Assembly (NCBI RefSeq): GCF_006538325.1
Contig: NZ_BJKK01000002.1
Location: 248,001 to 312,000, forward strand
Source of the DNA: Alteromonas sp. KUL42
GTDB lineage: Bacteria; Pseudomonadota; Gammaproteobacteria; Enterobacterales; Alteromonadaceae
Length of the DNA: 64,000 nt
Direction: 5' to 3'
The notes under the pieces were generated by a model. That model was not told the origin of the DNA and searched no databases. It saw only the letters and a program-made list of their open reading frames with translations. The position numbers and the translations under genes were made by a program. Shown one piece after another: positions 62,187-64,000 of the stretch. Numbering within the stretch: the first letter of the stretch is position 1; every line of letters starts with the position of its first letter.

Positions 62187-64000
62187 ATGTCTAAGCCTTT
62201 GGCATTGACCGAATTGGTCTTGCGTGATGCCCACCAATCGCTTTTAGCTACGCGCATGCGCATTGAAGATATGCTTCCCATTGCTGAAAAGCTCGATAAA
62301 GCAGGGTTTTGGTCCATAGAGTCTTGGGGAGGCGCAACGTTTGATGCATGTATACGATACTTGGGTGAAGATCCGTGGGAGCGTATTCGTAAACTAAAAG
62401 CTGCTATGCCCAATACCAAGCAGCAAATGTTATTGCGTGGTCAGAATCTGTTGGGTTACCGCCATTATGCCGATGATGTGGTTACACGCTTTGTAGAGCG
62501 CGCTCATGATAATGGGGTAGATGTCTTTCGCATTTTCGACGCCATGAATGATATTCGAAATTTGAAAACTGCGATAAAGGCGACGATTGACTGCGGTGCT
62601 CATGCACAAGGGACTATTTCTTACACTGTTAGCCCCGTCCATAATCTAAAACTCTGGTTAGACATGGCAAAGCAATTAGAAGATTTAGGTGTACATTCTA
62701 TTTGCGTGAAGGACATGGCTGGGTTGTTGAAACCCTATGAATGTGAAGAATTGATCTCAGGCTTAAAGGAAACCGTTAAGGTTCCTATTGCTATGCAATG
62801 TCACGCAACCACGGGTTTGAGTACAGCGACGTACCAAAAGGCCATTGATGCGGGAATTGACATGTTAGACACCGCTATCTCTTCGATGAGCATGACCTAT
62901 GGGCATACCGCAACAGAGACTATGGTGTCGATTGTAGAAGGCACAGAGCGTGACACTGGGATTGCTCTTCCTGAATTAGAGGAAATTGCCAGCTATTTTC
63001 GCGATGTACGAAAAAAATACAGTAAATTTGAAGGTAGCTTGAAAGGTGTAGACGCGCGAATTCTGCTTGCTCAAGTACCTGGTGGCATGTTGACGAATAT
63101 GGAAAGTCAGCTTAAAGAGCAGGGTGCAGAAGACAAGTTCGAGGAAGTACTAAAAGAAATTCCTCGCGTGAGGGAAGATTTGGGTTTTATTCCTCTTGTC
63201 ACACCAACCTCGCAAATTGTTGGCACGCAATCCGTGTTAAATGTACTAACGGGCGAGCGTTATAAGAGTATTACCAAAGAAACCGCAGGGGTACTGAAAG
63301 GTGAATACGGTTCAACAGCTGCGCCGGTAAATAAAGCATTACAAGAGCGTGTTTTAGATGGTGCAGAACCAGTTACTTGTCGACCTGCTGATAACATTGC
63401 ACCTGAAATAGAATCACTCAGTAAAGACTTAGATGAATTGGCCGAGAAAAAAGGTCTGTCATTATGTGAAGACAAAATTGATGATGTACTGACTTATGCC
63501 CTGTTTCCTCAAATAGGCCTTAAGTTCCTTGAAAATCGCGGCAATCCTGAGGCATTTGAGCCTGCCCCTAGTGAAGAAACGGTGGATTCAGAAGCAGCGA
63601 ATTCTCCATCTCACACAAGTAAACAAGCTTCACAACCTCAAAGTGGTCAGCCTACGTCAAATCAAGCAGAAACTTATGATGTTAATGTTGACGGAAAGCT
63701 CTATCGCGTAGAGGTGGCTCCTTCAGGAACGTTGAGCAGTGTTACTCCAGTTGCACAATCTACACAAAGTAGCAGCCCTGTTGTGCCAGCACAAACCGCA
63801 GCTGATAACACCATTGAAGCACCCCTAGCAGGTAATGTCTTTAAGTTGCTTGTACGCAGTGGTGATAGCGTTGATGAAGGCGATGTAGTGATGATCTTAG
63901 AAGCTATGAAAATGGAAACTGAGATACGCTCTGCGTTCGCGGGCACGGTAACCAATGTCCTAGTGGGCGAAGGTGACGCGGTGACAAGCGGTCAACCACT
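62187..64000 (+). CDS. oadA: Oxaloacetate decarboxylase alpha subunit OadA, cut at window end
   Basis: ATG 62187, preceded by CAGGA, opens about 604 residues before the window ends. The carboxyltransferase barrel (1-280) starts [19 protein letters not shown] and includes the metal-binding segment QCHATTGLS. The PYC/OadA conserved domain follows (to about 450), then a Pro/Ser/Gln-rich linker and the biotinyl domain with EAMKM, biotin on Lys575. It moves CO2 from oxaloacetate to biotin. The beta subunit in the membrane would then decarboxylate it while pumping Na+. oadB is expected just beyond the edge. Confidence 0.95.
   Translation, partial: MSKPLALTELVLRDAHQSLLATRMRIEDMLPIAEKLDKAGFWSIESWGGATFDACIRYLGEDPWERIRKLKAAMPNTKQQMLLRGQNLLGYRHYADDVVTRFVERAHDNGVDVFRIFDAMNDIRNLKTAIKATIDCGAHAQGTISYTVSPVHNLKLWLDMAKQLEDLGVHSICVKDMAGLLKPYECEELISGLKETVKVPIAMQCHATTGLSTATYQKAIDAGIDMLDTAISSMSMTYGHTATETMVSIVEGTERDTGIALPELEEIASYFRDVRKKYSKFEGSLKGVDARILLAQVPGGMLTNMESQLKEQGAEDKFEEVLKEIPRVREDLGFIPLVTPTSQIVGTQSVLNVLTGERYKSITKETAGVLKGEYGSTAAPVNKALQERVLDGAEPVTCRPADNIAPEIESLSKDLDELAEKKGLSLCEDKIDDVLTYALFPQIGLKFLENRGNPEAFEPAPSEETVDSEAANSPSHTSKQASQPQSGQPTSNQAETYDVNVDGKLYRVEVAPSGTLSSVTPVAQSTQSSSPVVPAQTAADNTIEAPLAGNVFKLLVRSGDSVDEGDVVMILEAMKMETEIRSAFAGTVTNVLVGEGDAVTSGQP

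Overview
The window comes from a marine gammaproteobacterium of the Alteromonas type (Alteromonadaceae). This is inferred from four things. The polar-flagellar master operon has the flrA-flrBC-fliE...fliA-cheYZAB-parC-parP-cheW order shared by Vibrio, Shewanella and Alteromonas. There is a recX-alaS-csrA-tRNA-Ser-tRNA-Arg-tRNA-Arg block. Genes for a sodium-pump type oxaloacetate decarboxylase and a TonB-dependent receptor are present, and base composition is moderate. No phage, IS element, rRNA or CRISPR array was seen.

Layout. (1) 1-4982: a sugar or glycan precursor cluster. Plus strand: end of a TPP-dependent E1 alpha subunit, an E1 beta subunit, an unrecognised 113-residue protein and a radical SAM protein. 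Minus strand, convergent: a sugar nucleotidyltransferase and an HldE-like kinase/nucleotidyltransferase with reversed domain order. (2) 5272-6069: a short divergent flagellin with its own terminator. (3) 6220-30446: flagellar regulators flrA, flrB and flrC, then fliEFGHIJ, fliK, fliLMNOPQR, flhB, flhA, flhF, flhG and fliA. Sigma-54 type promoters lie before flrB, fliE and fliK, with a weaker one before flhA. (4) 30483-37654: chemotaxis genes cheY, cheZ, cheA, cheB, the polar positioning pair parC/parP, cheW and a DUF2802 membrane protein.

(5) 37699-43392: a methionine operon (metA, a two-gene metH, a DUF938 methyltransferase) behind tandem MetJ boxes, then ppnP. (6) 43839-46784: a Cache-domain chemoreceptor and metR, convergent. 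(7) 46935-50369: an OxyR-like LysR regulator that has lost the peroxidatic cysteine, divergent from a beta-carbonic anhydrase and SulP transporter pair. (8) 50727-56905: a TonB-dependent receptor, an M13 metallopeptidase lipoprotein and a FemAB/GNAT-like protein. (9) 57023-61378: recX (without recA next to it), alaS, csrA and three tRNA genes. (10) 61902-64000: oadG and the start of oadA, cut by the window edge.

How the parts fit: FlrA with sigma-54 should switch on flrBC, and FlrC with sigma-54 the basal-body and export genes. FlhF and FlhG set polar position and number, FliA serves late genes, and the Che/Par set builds and places the polar array. The most unusual items are the TPP-enzyme/radical SAM/HldE-like cluster beside an orphan flagellin, the structured leader of fliK, the three-fold repeat in the CheA linker, metH split cleanly at a domain border, the OxyR paralogue with Cys to His, and a 61-bp palindromic repeat found twice.
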